From: Bradyrhizobium iriomotense
GTDB taxonomy: Bacteria > Pseudomonadota > Alphaproteobacteria > Rhizobiales > Xanthobacteraceae
Reading direction: 5' to 3'
Assembly: GCF_018130765.1 (NCBI RefSeq)
Contig: NZ_JAFCJZ010000032.1
Coordinates: 1-64,000, forward strand
Length of the DNA stretch: 64,000 nt
Below, piece after piece: positions 8,481 to 17,259 of the stretch (its first letter is position 1; every line of letters begins with the position of its first letter). Position numbers and translations under genes: made by a program. The notes beneath the pieces were generated by a model that saw nothing but the letters and a program-made list of their open reading frames with translations, did not search any database and was not told the origin of the DNA.

Positions 8481-9394
8481 CGACGGTTGGCCGGAAACAG
8501 CCCCTCCGGCCGCACCACCAGCACGATCGCCATCAGGAGATAGATCAGCATGGAGGACAGCGCAGGCGCGGCGGTGGAGGCGGCGGCGCCGCTCAGCACC
8601 TGCCGCAGCAGATTGGGCAGGAAGGCGCGGCCGAGCGTGTCGATCATGCCGACGAAGATCGCGGCCAGGAAGGCGCCGCGGATCGAGCCGATGCCGCCGA
8701 TCACGATGATGACGAAGGCGAGGATCAGGATGTTCTCGCCCATGCCAATCTGCACGGTGAGGATCGGCGCCTGCATCAGGCCGGCAAGGCCGGCGAGCGC
8801 GGCCCCCAGGCCGAACACCAGCGTGTAGAGCAGCTTGATGTTGATGCCGAGTGCGCCGATCATCTCGCGGTTGGAGGCGCCGGCGCGGATCAGCATGCCG
8901 ATGCGGGTGCGCATCACACCGAGATAGAGCAGCAGAGCAACCAGCAGCGCCACCGCGATGATGGCGAGCCGATAGGCGGGATAGTGAATGCCAGGCAGGA
9001 TCGGCACGGGCACGGTGAGCCAGGCCGGCAAAGGCAGCGCAAGGCCCGCCGGGCCCCAAATCAACCGCACGGCTTCATTGAAGAACAGGATCAGGCCGAA
9101 GGTCGCGAGCACGTGGTCGAGATGGTCGCGCCCGTAGAGATGCCGCAGCGCCGTCACCTCGAGCACGATGCCGAGCACCAGCGTGGCCCCTAACGCCATC
9201 AGCGCACCGAGCAGGAAGCTGCCGGTCCACGCCGCGAAGGTCGCGGCGAAATAGGCGCCCATCATGTAGAGCGAGCCGTGCGCGAGGTTGACGAGATCCA
9301 TGATCCCGAACACCAGCGTCAGGCCGGCGGCGAGCAGGAACAGGAGCAGGCCGAACTGCAATCCGTTCAGGAACTGTTCGACGACGAGCAGCAT
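8477..9394 (-). CDS. livH: LIV-type ABC transporter permease (LivH)
   Basis: A 305-residue multi-pass permease with the LivH hallmark LTLVFGIMDLVNLAHGS near the N-terminus. It is the first gene of livHMGF. The ATG at 9394 (GAAAGAG six bases upstream) is preferred to the TTG one codon before it. No substrate-binding protein gene is adjacent; the orphan binding proteins at 21,898 and 24,773 are possible partners but this is speculative. Confidence 0.9.
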   Translation of the reverse strand: MLLVVEQFLNGLQFGLLLFLLAAGLTLVFGIMDLVNLAHGSLYMMGAYFAATFAAWTGSFLLGALMALGATLVLGIVLEVTALRHLYGRDHLDHVLATFGLILFFNEAVRLIWGPAGLALPLPAWLTVPVPILPGIHYPAYRLAIIAVALLVALLLYLGVMRTRIGMLIRAGASNREMIGALGINIKLLYTLVFGLGAALAGLAGLMQAPILTVQIGMGENILILAFVIIVIGGIGSIRGAFLAAIFVGMIDTLGRAFLPNLLRQVLSGAAASTAAPALSSMLIYLLMAIVLVVRPEGLFPANRR

Positions 9395-9700
9395 CAAAAC
9401 TCTTTCAGGCGCACGCAGCGTCGCGCCGATGTTCGAACACAGTCGCCATCAGTGAAAGAGCTCCCCCTGCCTCTTCAAGGCCGAAAAATGGGTAATGGCA
9501 GTATCGTTCCGAGGCAAGAGCGATTCGACACCAAACATGCACTTTGTTGCATCCCGGCACATGTGGGCCGCGACACGCCTCGCAATGCAAAAAGGCTGCC
9601 GCGCAGGATGGGGCAACCTGCCGCACCCAAATGACTTCACCCTCCCCCCGCTCTTCGCGGGGAGAGGGTGCGAACGTCGTCGAATGAAGCAAGGATGCGT
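9395..9700. other. Intergenic region upstream of livH
   Basis: About 300 bp with no supported gene. It should contain the livH promoter reading to the left. It ends in a short family B-like inverted repeat (9639-9670). A minus-strand match with sigma-54 spacing at 9586-9601 was considered but is too degenerate to call. Confidence 0.4.
9639..9670. repeat. Short family B-like inverted repeat
   Basis: CACCCTCCCCCCGCTCTTCGCGGGGAGAGGGTG-type hairpin, here reduced to a single stem (arms around CTCCCCCCG and CGGGGAGAG). It lies just past the stop of the small gene at 9701 and may act as its transcription end. Confidence 0.55.
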
Positions 9701-9919
9701 CTAGTGCGACGTCATCTGCTGGGGAAAATCGTCCGGCTCGGCGAGCACGGTGTTGACCGTCGAAGCCTCCAGCGCCGCCATCCGGAAGAGATAGGCGAGC
9801 GTCGTCAGTCCGGAGTCGTCCGCCATCTGCGCCAGTTCGAGCGCCATGTCGGACATGTAGCCGAGGTTCTCGTCCTGGGTTTGCGCCATGATCTGGCTGT
9901 CCCGCATCATGTTCGACAT
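9701..9919 (-). CDS. Small acidic protein downstream of luxI
   Basis: A 72-residue, mostly helical, acidic protein (MALELAQMADDSGLTTLAYL, then FRMAALEAS) with no domain I can name. Its ATG at 9919 follows the luxI stop by one base, so translation is coupled to the autoinducer synthase and it belongs to the same operon. A longer frame beginning at 10,039 overlaps luxI and lacks support. Co-transcription with luxI suggests a role in quorum sensing output or modulation, but this is inference. Confidence 0.7.
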   Translation of the reverse strand: MSNMMRDSQIMAQTQDENLGYMSDMALELAQMADDSGLTTLAYLFRMAALEASTVNTVLAEPDDFPQQMTSH

Positions 9920-9920
9920 C

Positions 9921-10580
9921 TCAGGCACTCTTTCGTTGCGCGGCAGCAAGACCGCAGAGGTTGGCACGGGCGACGGCATCGAGATGCGGGCCGTCCTGCT
10001 GCACGACGGAAGCCATGCCGATGCGACCATGCAGGGCATCGAGCGTCTCCCGGCGAATGTCGATGGTGGCCGCCATGGTCCACGCGCTCTCCACCAGGGC
10101 CGGCAGGCCGAGCGGCGTCACGACGAAACCCGCCTCGTGGAAGCGCGGCAACCACCAGGTTTCCATGATCGCGCTGACCTGCGCGATTCCCTGATTGAGG
10201 CAGAACTCCTGCACCGCCGCCATCAGTTGCAGGTTGAGAGCGCCGTCGCGGCGGTCGCGGACGACGAAGTAGCGTGACCACTCCCAGATCAGCGGATCCA
10301 CGGGACAGCCGCGCACCGCCGCCAGATGCGGGAAGACCTCGCTCATCATCGAAGGCTTGGTGGTCGGGTAGAGCCGGTGGCCGCCGACGACGCGCCGGCC
10401 CTCCAGTGCAAGCAGATAGACGGTGTCCTCGTCGTCATAGGAATCCATCTCGCGGCCATCCGGCCGGCGCAGCGTCTCCCAGCGCCGCTCCTCGACGAAG
10501 ATATCGTGGCGCAGCCTGAAATGTTGTTCCAGTACGTCTTCGTAAAGGTGGCGATTGACCGCGGAAATTGCGTGAATCAT
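9921..10580 (-). CDS. bjaI: Acyl-homoserine lactone synthase, BjaI type
   Basis: A 219-residue LuxI-family synthase that joins an acyl donor to S-adenosylmethionine to make a homoserine-lactone signal. It shows the family's invariant residues in FRLRHDIFVEERRW, the following DxxD (DSYDDED), GGHRLYPT and IWEWSRYF. In sequence and in its tandem arrangement behind a LuxR gene it matches BjaI/BraI of Bradyrhizobium, enzymes that use CoA-linked branched-chain or aryl acyl groups. The acyl group made here cannot be told from sequence alone. The start is MIHAIS at 10,580; an ATG four codons upstream is an alternative. Confidence 0.88.
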   Translation of the reverse strand: MIHAISAVNRHLYEDVLEQHFRLRHDIFVEERRWETLRRPDGREMDSYDDEDTVYLLALEGRRVVGGHRLYPTTKPSMMSEVFPHLAAVRGCPVDPLIWEWSRYFVVRDRRDGALNLQLMAAVQEFCLNQGIAQVSAIMETWWLPRFHEAGFVVTPLGLPALVESAWTMAATIDIRRETLDALHGRIGMASVVQQDGPHLDAVARANLCGLAAAQRKSA

Positions 10581-10640
10581 GAAAACCCCCATTCAGCCTC
10601 AATGGGGGAAAGAATCTGCGAAAAGACGCAGGTTCGATAT

Positions 10641-10654
10641 TGGGAAATTTCCCA
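10641..10654. promoter_or_regulatory. Candidate lux-type box upstream of bjaI
   Basis: A perfect 14-bp palindrome TGGGAAATTTCCCA lies in the 84-bp gap between the luxR stop and the luxI start, centred about 67 bp before the luxI ATG. This is where a LuxR-type activator would bind to switch on luxI in an autoinduction loop. Confidence 0.55.
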
Positions 10655-10664
10655 GTACGTCGGC

Positions 10665-11393
10665 TTAGGGATTGATGATCTTGCCGCGAATCGCCAGCGC
10701 CACCGCATGCGTACGGTTGACCGCGCCGAGCTTGCGCGCGGCGGTTGCAAGATGCTCTTCGGCCGTACGCTGCGTGATATGCAAGATCTCGCCGATCTCC
10801 CAGGCCGACTTGCCTTGCGAGGCCCACGAGATCACCTCGCGCTCGCGCGGGGTGAGACGCGTCGAGGGATACGGCGTCGGCTCGAGCAGACGGCGGATGT
10901 GGTCGAAGCCATACATCGCCATCAGGTGCAGCGCCGGCTTGCTGCGGGGATTGAGGTCGAGATGGACGCCGCCGAGCGACACCGCGGCTTCATAGCCGGT
11001 GAGCCCGTGGATCGGCACGATGAAGCCGCGCGACATGCGAAAATCGCCGGCGCGGTTCATCACCTCGGCCGCCTCAGGCTCGAGCTCGGCATCATAGGGG
11101 GCTTCCGACCACTCGAACGGGTTGACCGATTGCCGGCACAGCCGAACCACCGGATCGACGCGGTCATAGTTGTTCTGGGTGTAGAGGCTGAACCAGCCCG
11201 CGGGCCAGCGCTTGGCGAGCACCATCTGCGCAAAGCGCTGATCGGGATTCGGCAGCCCCGTCACGATGATGGTTTCGAAGCCGAAGCGACCGAACGCTGT
11301 TTCAAGCGCGTTCATCGCGTCTGGGACGGCGCGATAAGCCCCAAGGCCTTCAATGAAGTCGAGCGCCTCCCGGCCATAGTCTACGGCGGACAT
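10665..11393 (-). CDS. bjaR: LuxR-family quorum-sensing regulator, BjaR type
   Basis: A 242-residue regulator with an N-terminal autoinducer-binding domain (SLYTQNNYDRVDPVVRLC and RGFIVPIHGLTGYEAAVSL carry the conserved Trp/Tyr/Asp pocket pattern) and a C-terminal LuxR/GerE helix-turn-helix starting LTPREREVISWASQGKSAWE. It sits directly upstream of luxI on the same strand. The ATG at 11,393 (MSAVDYG) gives the usual family length; a frame extending 19 codons further back is unlikely. It most probably senses the LuxI product and activates the palindrome at 10,641. Confidence 0.88.
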   Translation of the reverse strand: MSAVDYGREALDFIEGLGAYRAVPDAMNALETAFGRFGFETIIVTGLPNPDQRFAQMVLAKRWPAGWFSLYTQNNYDRVDPVVRLCRQSVNPFEWSEAPYDAELEPEAAEVMNRAGDFRMSRGFIVPIHGLTGYEAAVSLGGVHLDLNPRSKPALHLMAMYGFDHIRRLLEPTPYPSTRLTPREREVISWASQGKSAWEIGEILHITQRTAEEHLATAARKLGAVNRTHAVALAIRGKIINP

Positions 11394-11560
11394 CGGTGCA
11401 ATTCCTGACCCACACCGTCCCGTATAGCACGTATTCGAGGGCTGCCTCAATTCGCTGGTCCCGTAGTTTACCGGTAGCGACCTGCTCTAAGGCCTTAATC
11501 TACTTGTGGAAGAAGTGACGTCAAGTTACACCTAAAGGCGTAGAAAGCGGGAAAACCACG

Positions 11561-11737
11561 ATGGACGACGAGAACATCGCCCTCAACAGCGTGCTCGGCC
11601 TGGAATTGAACCGCGTGTTTTTCGCCGTGCGCGAAACGGCAAACAAGCAGAAGATCATCGAGTTCGCGCGCGAGGTGCTGCAGAGCGAGCGCGCGGAGTT
11701 GGCGGACAGCATTTTGCCCGAGGGCCCGGCGAGCTAG
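11561..11737 (+). CDS. 58-residue small protein divergent from luxR
   Basis: A compact frame encoding MDDENIALNSVLGLEL through EREVLQ-like helical sequence to LPEGPAS. It is acidic, predicted helical (NRVFFAVRETANKQKIIEFA) and ends cleanly. AAGCGGGA precedes the ATG. It is divergent from luxR with 167 bp between, so the two may share a control region. I recognise no domain; codon usage matches the neighbours, which is why it is called despite its size. Confidence 0.6.
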   Translation: MDDENIALNSVLGLELNRVFFAVRETANKQKIIEFAREVLQSERAELADSILPEGPAS

Positions 11738-11846
11738 AACGCAGTTGCAGCAAGCGACGCCGATGCAAAAGATCGCGCGACGACGACGCCCTTCCATCTG
11801 AACGCGCAGATTTTAGTCGAAACACTCTGACCGGGAAATTCTTTCC

Positions 11847-11967
11847 TTCTCCCCTTGTGGGAGAAGGTGGCGCGAAGCGCCGGATGAGGGGTCTCTCTCC
11901 GCGAATCCAACTCCCATTTGAAGTCGCGGACAGAGACCCCTCACCCGTCTCCCACAAGGGGAGAGGG
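11847..11967. repeat. Palindromic intergenic repeat, family B
   Basis: A ~120-bp inverted repeat with outer arms CTCCCCTTGTGGGAGA and CTCCCACAAGGGGAGAGGG and inner arms GATGAGGGGTCTCTCTCCGC/GCGGACAGAGACCCCTCACC. It occupies most of the gap between the 58-residue protein and the LysR gene. Confidence 0.8.
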
Positions 11968-12073
11968 TAAGAGCAGGCCACTCTCCCTCCACATTGACAC
12001 ACACTTGCCGCTGGATGACATCACGGCTCTCGTGAGATGATCACTTCCAAGATCGTCTTTCGGATGTCAGGAC

Positions 12074-13012
12074 ATGATGACGCTGCGCCAGGTTGAAGTG
12101 ATCCGTGCCGTGATGGTGACGGGCACCATTGGCGGCGCGGCGAAGCTGCTCAACGTCTCGGCGCCGGGGATCAGCCGCCTCGTCAAATACACCGAGCGCT
12201 CGCTCGGCATCCGCTTCTTCCAGCGCCAGAACGGCCGCTACTTCCCGACGCCGGAAGCCGAGAACATCTTCGAGCAGATCAACGGCGTCTACAAGAAGGT
12301 CGACGATCTCTCCGAGATCATCTCCAAGATCGGGCGCGGCGGCCTCTCGGAATTGCGCATCGGCTCGGTGCCGAGCATCTCGCAAGTGATGGTGCCGCGC
12401 GCGATCGAGCGCGTCCGCCGCCGCTACCCCGATCTCGGCATCGACATCAACATCCTCAAGCTCGAGGAGGCCATCGACTATCTCCTGCTCGGCCGCGGCG
12501 AGTGCGTCGCGATGAGCTACCGACTCGAGCATTCCGGGCTCGACTTCATGCCGCTCGCCTCGGGCGAGCTCTATTGCATCGTGCCGCCGGGCCACGAGCT
12601 CGCCGGCCGCAAGCAGGTCTCGGCCGCCGAGATCACCCGCTATCCGCTGATCGGCATCGATCCCAACGACCCTTACGGGCGGATCATGGCCGAGATCTTC
12701 GCGCGCCACCGACTCGATTACAACATCACCATCCGCGCACGCTTCGGCACCACGGTCTGCGCGCTGGTGAAGGCGGGGCTCGGCATCGCCATCATCGACC
12801 AGTTCACGGTGGCCCATGGCGGCTATCCCGGGATCGAGCTGATCAAGATCACTGAGCCGACGCGTTTCGACACCTATATCGCGGTCAAGCGCGGCGCGCC
12901 GCTGTCGCTTCACGTCGAGTATTTCATCGAGTCCCTGCGCGCCGAGATGCGCGCGGTCGAGCCGGCCCGCGGCAACGGCAAGGCCGCCCCGGCACGCGGA
13001 CGGAAGAAATAA
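12074..13012 (+). CDS. LysR-family transcriptional regulator
   Basis: A 312-residue LysR-type regulator with an N-terminal helix-turn-helix (LRQVEVIRAVMVTGTIGGAA, then KLLNVSAPGISRLVKYTE) and a C-terminal periplasmic-binding-like effector domain. A short Lys/Arg-rich tail ends it. Tandem ATG codons follow an AGGAC. It is co-directional with and 143 bp upstream of the shikimate-dehydrogenase-like gene, so it is the likely regulator of the following seven-gene unit, perhaps responding to shikimate, quinate or protocatechuate. The ligand is inferred from context only. Confidence 0.88.
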   Translation: MMTLRQVEVIRAVMVTGTIGGAAKLLNVSAPGISRLVKYTERSLGIRFFQRQNGRYFPTPEAENIFEQINGVYKKVDDLSEIISKIGRGGLSELRIGSVPSISQVMVPRAIERVRRRYPDLGIDINILKLEEAIDYLLLGRGECVAMSYRLEHSGLDFMPLASGELYCIVPPGHELAGRKQVSAAEITRYPLIGIDPNDPYGRIMAEIFARHRLDYNITIRARFGTTVCALVKAGLGIAIIDQFTVAHGGYPGIELIKITEPTRFDTYIAVKRGAPLSLHVEYFIESLRAEMRAVEPARGNGKAAPARGRKK

Positions 13013-13097
13013 CATCATGTTAGGTTTGCAGGACAAAAGGGTAATTGTGTTAGGCAGGGGAAAGACTATCGTCGCCCCTGGAAGCCCCTTGGAATTG

Positions 13098-13113
13098 AGC
13101 GGATTTCTCCGCT
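13098..13113. promoter_or_regulatory. Palindrome upstream of the shikimate operon
   Basis: A perfect inverted repeat AGCGGA-TTTC-TCCGCT ends 42 bp before the dehydrogenase ATG. It could be the LysR binding site or a leader hairpin. Confidence 0.35.
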
Positions 13114-13155
13114 AATGGCCGGGACTGAACGCTCCCAACGAGACGATAGCGAACC

Positions 13156-14034
13156 ATGTCGAAGCGCGGATATGCCGCCAGCAAGAAGCTCCTCACCGGC
13201 CTGATCGGCGCGCCGATCGCGCATTCCGCCTCCCCCGCCATGCACGAGCGCGCCGCCGAGGCGCTCGGCCTGCGCGGCCATTACCAGCTCATCGAGGTGG
13301 CCGGCGCCGACACCGCCGGCCTCGCCATGATGCTGGAAGGCGTGCGGCGGCTCGGCTTTGCCGGCGTCAACGTCACCTTTCCCTATAAGGAAGCCGTGGT
13401 GCCGCTGCTCGACGAGCTGGCACCGGCTGCGGCGAGGATGGCGGCGGTCAACACCGTCGTCGTCAAAGACGGCCGGCTGATCGGCCACAATACCGACACC
13501 ACGGGCTTTGCGCGCGCGGTCGCGCCGCTGCTGGCTCCCACCGGAAATGCGGTGGCCGTGATCGGCACCGGCGGCGTCGGCAAGGCGATCGCCTTTGCGC
13601 TGGCGAGCCTGAAGGTAACGGACCTCCGGATCTTCGACAGCGAGCCGGCACGCGCCGAAAAGCTTGCCGCGCTGCTGGCCAGGCATGGCGGCGCACGGGT
13701 GGCCCGAAGCGTCGAGGACGCGCTTGACGGCGCGACCGGCCTCGTCAACGGCACGCCGGTCGGCATGCTGCCGAACCGCGACACCCCGGTCCCCGCCTCG
13801 CTGCTGCGCGAAAACCTGTGGGTCGCGGACGCCGTCTATTCGCCGCTGATCACGCCGCTGCTGGCCGCGGCCAAAGCCAAGGGCGCCAAGATCATGACCG
13901 GGCGGGAGCTCGCGATCTACCAGGCGGCCGACGCGTTCGAACTGTTTACGGGCCTTGCTCCATCGACCGAAGTCATGGGAGAGGCATTCGATGAGGTGAT
14001 GGCGGCACGTAGCTCAGCCTATCACGCAGCATAA
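13156..14034 (+). CDS. Shikimate/quinate dehydrogenase, NAD-type
   Basis: A 292-residue AroE-family enzyme interconverting shikimate (or quinate) and 3-dehydroshikimate (3-dehydroquinate). Substrate-binding HSASP (S24, S26), catalytic K78 in NVTFPYKEA, N99 and D114 in NTDTTGF are all present. The Rossmann loop is GTGGVGKA (137-144). The end of the second strand is LRIFDSEPAR with D161 where biosynthetic AroE enzymes have the NRT motif that holds NADP. An acid here normally means NAD preference, which suits a catabolic dehydrogenase. It opens an operon leading to a 3-dehydroshikimate dehydratase. Quinate versus shikimate preference is not resolvable. Confidence 0.88.
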   Translation: MSKRGYAASKKLLTGLIGAPIAHSASPAMHERAAEALGLRGHYQLIEVAGADTAGLAMMLEGVRRLGFAGVNVTFPYKEAVVPLLDELAPAAARMAAVNTVVVKDGRLIGHNTDTTGFARAVAPLLAPTGNAVAVIGTGGVGKAIAFALASLKVTDLRIFDSEPARAEKLAALLARHGGARVARSVEDALDGATGLVNGTPVGMLPNRDTPVPASLLRENLWVADAVYSPLITPLLAAAKAKGAKIMTGRELAIYQAADAFELFTGLAPSTEVMGEAFDEVMAARSSAYHAA

Positions 14035-14091
14035 CGGAAGCGGCCGGACACAAGGCCGCGGACAACATCAACGACAATGGGAGGAGAGACC

Positions 14092-15222
14092 ATGAAATCG
14101 ACTTTGCTGGCAGGCGCCCTGCTTGCCTTCGCGACTGCAACCAGCGTCCACGCGCAGGCGATCAAGCTCGCCGACGTCGCCGAGCTTTCGGGCGGCGGCG
14201 CCACCGTCGGCACCAACTGGAAGAACGGTATCGATCTCGCAATCGAGGAAATCAACGCCAAGGGCGGCGTGCTCGGCCGCAAGCTCGAGGTCACCCATGC
14301 CGACTCGCAGTCCAACCCCGGCGTGGCGCGCGCCCAGGTGCAGAAGGCGCTCGACGCCGAGCCCTATGTGCTGCTCGGGCCCGGCTATTCCGGCTCGGTG
14401 AAGGTCACCGCCCCGCTCGCGGCCGAAGCCGGCATCGCGCAGATCATGGGCGGCGAAGCGGCCGAGCTGACGCAAGCCGGCAACAAGTTCCTGTTCCGCA
14501 CCTCGTTCGGCCAGCAGTCGTCGATGCCGAAGGTCGCAAAGTACATTCACGACGAGATGAAGGCGAAGACCGTCGCGGTGGTCTGGGTCAACAATGACTT
14601 CGGCCGCGGCGGCCGCGACGTCGTGGTCAAGGAGCTCGACCGGCTCGGCTCCAAGGTGGTCGCGGATCTGTCGACCGAGGCGGGCCAGGCCGACTTCGCC
14701 GCCGACGTCGGCAAGATCAAAGCCGCCAATCCCGACGCCGTGTTCGTCTATCTCAACGAGGAAGAGAGCGCGCGCATCCTCAAGGAGCTGAAGCGCCAGG
14801 GCGTCACCGCACCGCTGATGGGCGAGACCACGCTGATCGGCCAGAAGGTGATCGAGCTTGCCGGCGAAGCCGCCAACGGCGCGCGCGGCCATGTCGGCCT
14901 CACCACCGATGCGCCGGTCGATCTGATCAAGGCGTTCCGCGAAAAGTTTTCCAAGAAGTACAATTACGTCCCTGACCATAACGGCCTGAAAGGCTACCTC
15001 GCCGTCTACATGGTGAAGGCCACCACCGAGAAGATGGGCAAGGTCGACCCGAAGAAGTTCGCCGACACGCTGCACGGACTGACCATCAAGGCCGCGGACG
15101 AGCCGGGCATCCTGATGGACGTCACCTTCAGCGACACCGGCGACATCGACCGCCAGAGCTTCCTGGTCGAGGTGGTCGAAGGCAAGCAGGTCGTGAAGCA
15201 GGTGCTGCCGAAGGTGAAGTGA
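14092..15222 (+). CDS. LIV-type ABC substrate-binding protein
   Basis: A 376-residue periplasmic binding protein with a Sec signal peptide (MKSTLLAGALLAFATATSVH, cleaved near AQA) and the type I binding fold of LivK/HAAT proteins (KLADVAELSGGGATVGTNW, LGPGYSGSVKVTAPLAAEAG). GGGAGGAG precedes the ATG at 14,092, which rules out a slightly earlier ATG. It is followed by its own permeases and ATPases, so this transporter is complete. Given the flanking enzymes, shikimate, quinate or a related hydroaromatic acid is the probable cargo. Confidence 0.88.
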   Translation: MKSTLLAGALLAFATATSVHAQAIKLADVAELSGGGATVGTNWKNGIDLAIEEINAKGGVLGRKLEVTHADSQSNPGVARAQVQKALDAEPYVLLGPGYSGSVKVTAPLAAEAGIAQIMGGEAAELTQAGNKFLFRTSFGQQSSMPKVAKYIHDEMKAKTVAVVWVNNDFGRGGRDVVVKELDRLGSKVVADLSTEAGQADFAADVGKIKAANPDAVFVYLNEEESARILKELKRQGVTAPLMGETTLIGQKVIELAGEAANGARGHVGLTTDAPVDLIKAFREKFSKKYNYVPDHNGLKGYLAVYMVKATTEKMGKVDPKKFADTLHGLTIKAADEPGILMDVTFSDTGDIDRQSFLVEVVEGKQVVKQVLPKVK

Positions 15223-15233
15223 GGCTTTCTTTG

Positions 15234-15375
15234 CCTCTCCCCGCTTGCGGGGAGAGGCCGGAATTTGCGTAGCAAATTCCGGGTGAGGGGGAGCCTCCAC
15301 GAGTCCAACTATCAGCGACCTCGCGGAGACTCCCCCTCACCCCGACCCTCTCCCCGCAAGCGGGGAGAGGGAGAG
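15234..15375. repeat. Palindromic intergenic repeat, family B
   Basis: A ~140-bp inverted repeat with outer arms CCTCTCCCCGCTTGCGGGGA and its complement and inner arms GTGAGGGGGAGCCTCC/GGAGACTCCCCCTCACCC. It sits inside the operon, between the binding-protein gene and the first permease, and may attenuate or process the transcript so that the binding protein is made in excess. Confidence 0.8.
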
Positions 15376-15388
15376 GCGAGAGGGGAAC

Positions 15389-16264
15389 ATGTCCAACCTA
15401 TTCGATCTTCTGGTCGCAGGACTTGCCACCGGCGCGATCTATGCGCTGGTTGCGGTCGGCTTCACGCTGCTGTGGCAGACCTCGCAGACCATCAATTTCG
15501 CGCAGGGCGAGTTCGTGATGCTGCCGGCGTTTCTGATGCTGGCGGCGATGCATGCGGGCGCGCCATTCTGGCTCGCGATCATCCTCGGCATCCTCTTGTC
15601 GATGATCCTGCTGGGCCTCGCCTTCAAGATGCTGCTGGTCGACCCGATGATGCGCCATGGCGTGCTGCCGCTGGCGATCGCGACCATGGCGCTGGCGATC
15701 GGCATCAAGGAAGCGGTGAAGCAGTTCTTCAGCGCAGAGGCTTCGCCCTTCCCCTCGATCGTGCCGACCGGTGACATCTCCATCCTCGGCCACGCCGTCT
15801 CGCTGCAAAGCATCGGCGTGCTCGGCGTCGCCATTCTCGCCGTCCTCGGCCTGACCACGCTGCTGAATCGCACCTCGCTCGGCCACCAGATGCAGGCGGC
15901 GGCGCAGAACCCGACGGTGGCGCGCATCATCGGCGTGCCCGTCGAGCGCATGATCCTCCTGACCTTCCTGATCAACGCCTTCCTGGTCGCGCTGGCCTCG
16001 CTGCTGATCACGCCGATCTACCTCGCAAAGTTCTCGTCCGGCGAGGTGCTGGGCCAGGCCGCGTTCATCGCCGCGATCGTCGGCGGCTTCAACCAGGTCC
16101 GCGGCGCGATCGCCGGCGGCCTCCTGATCGGCGTGCTCGACAATCTCGCGGCCGCCTATGTCTCGACGCAGTACCGCGCCGCCGTGCCGATGATCTTCCT
16201 GATCGCCGTCATCCTGTTCCGGCCGCAGGGCTTGCTCGGCCGCGCCGAGGAGCGCACCGTATGA
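15389..16264 (+). CDS. livH: LIV-type ABC transporter permease (LivH)
   Basis: A 291-residue hydrophobic permease with the LivH N-terminal pattern ATGAIYALVAVGFTLLWQTS and the INFAQGEFVMLPAF helix. It overlaps the next permease gene by four bases (ATGA). Together with LivM it forms the inner-membrane channel of the proposed hydroaromatic-acid importer. Confidence 0.9.
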   Translation: MSNLFDLLVAGLATGAIYALVAVGFTLLWQTSQTINFAQGEFVMLPAFLMLAAMHAGAPFWLAIILGILLSMILLGLAFKMLLVDPMMRHGVLPLAIATMALAIGIKEAVKQFFSAEASPFPSIVPTGDISILGHAVSLQSIGVLGVAILAVLGLTTLLNRTSLGHQMQAAAQNPTVARIIGVPVERMILLTFLINAFLVALASLLITPIYLAKFSSGEVLGQAAFIAAIVGGFNQVRGAIAGGLLIGVLDNLAAAYVSTQYRAAVPMIFLIAVILFRPQGLLGRAEERTV

Positions 16265-17259
16265 GCGGCTTCGCCAAACCGTTGAAGATCGCGCTCGGCC
16301 TTGCCGTCATCGCCGGCCTGATCTTCGTCCCCATGAACTTCAACCGCTACGGCCTGTTCATCCTGAGCCAGTGGGCGGTGATGAGCATCGCCGCGATGGG
16401 CCTCAACCTTACGCTCGGCTATGCCGGCCAGGTCTCGCTGGCGCAGGGCGCCTTCGTCGGCATTGGCGCCTACGCCGCCGCGATCATGACGACGCATGGC
16501 TGGCCGCTGCCGGCGGCGATCCTGGTTGCGATCGCCTTGAGCTTCGCGGTCGGCTGGGTGCTCGGCTATCCCGCGCTGCGCGTCCAGCATCACTATCTCG
16601 CCTTCGTCACGCTCGCTTTCTCGACGCTGGCCTTCCTCGTGTTCCGCAACGAGAGCTGGCTGACCGGCGGCATCTACGGCATCTCAAACATTCCGCGTCC
16701 GCACATCTTCGGCTTCGCCACCAACAAGCCGCTGCCGTTCTATTATGTCTGCCTCGGCTCGCTCGCGATCGTGTCGGTGGCGGTGTGGTGGTTGATCCGC
16801 TCGCCCTGGGGCCGTGCCTTCATGGCGCTGCGCGAGAATCCCTTGCGCGCGCAATCGCTCGGCATCGACACGCGGCGCTACACGCTGATGGCGTTTGCGA
16901 TCGGCTCGGCACTCGGCGGCGTCGCCGGCGCGCTCTATGCGCCGCTGACGCAATATATCGATCCTGTTCCCTTCAACCTGTCGCTCTCGCTCGACCTGTT
17001 GATGATGGTGATCGTCGGCGGCGCCGGTTTCTATTTCGGCCCCTTCCTCGGCGCGATGATCGCGGTGCTGCTGCCGGAATGGCTGCGCTTCACCGAAGGC
17101 TATTATCTGATGCTCTACGCGGTCGCAGTGATGCTGCTGCTGATCTGGTCGCCGACCGGCATTCTGGGAATCCTCGATCGTTACATGGCGGCGCGGCGGA
17201 CCAAGGCGGCCTCTGCGCTCCGCGCCGTCGCCAAGTCGCGCCTGGAGACGGTGCAATGA
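16261..17259 (+). CDS. livM: LIV-type ABC transporter permease (LivM)
   Basis: A 332-residue multi-pass permease carrying the LivM loop LNLTLGYAGQVSLAQGAFVG. It overlaps both neighbours by four bases, the signature of tight translational coupling. The C-terminus has a short basic cytoplasmic tail. Confidence 0.9.
   Translation: MSGFAKPLKIALGLAVIAGLIFVPMNFNRYGLFILSQWAVMSIAAMGLNLTLGYAGQVSLAQGAFVGIGAYAAAIMTTHGWPLPAAILVAIALSFAVGWVLGYPALRVQHHYLAFVTLAFSTLAFLVFRNESWLTGGIYGISNIPRPHIFGFATNKPLPFYYVCLGSLAIVSVAVWWLIRSPWGRAFMALRENPLRAQSLGIDTRRYTLMAFAIGSALGGVAGALYAPLTQYIDPVPFNLSLSLDLLMMVIVGGAGFYFGPFLGAMIAVLLPEWLRFTEGYYLMLYAVAVMLLLIWSPTGILGILDRYMAARRTKAASALRAVAKSRLETVQ

Noticed and set aside
9586..9601. 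Minus-strand CGGCAGCCTTTTTGCA with sigma-54 spacing upstream of livH
   Set aside because: The GG and GC spacing is right, but the -24 block differs from TGGCACG at three positions and the start would leave a leader of about 180 bases.
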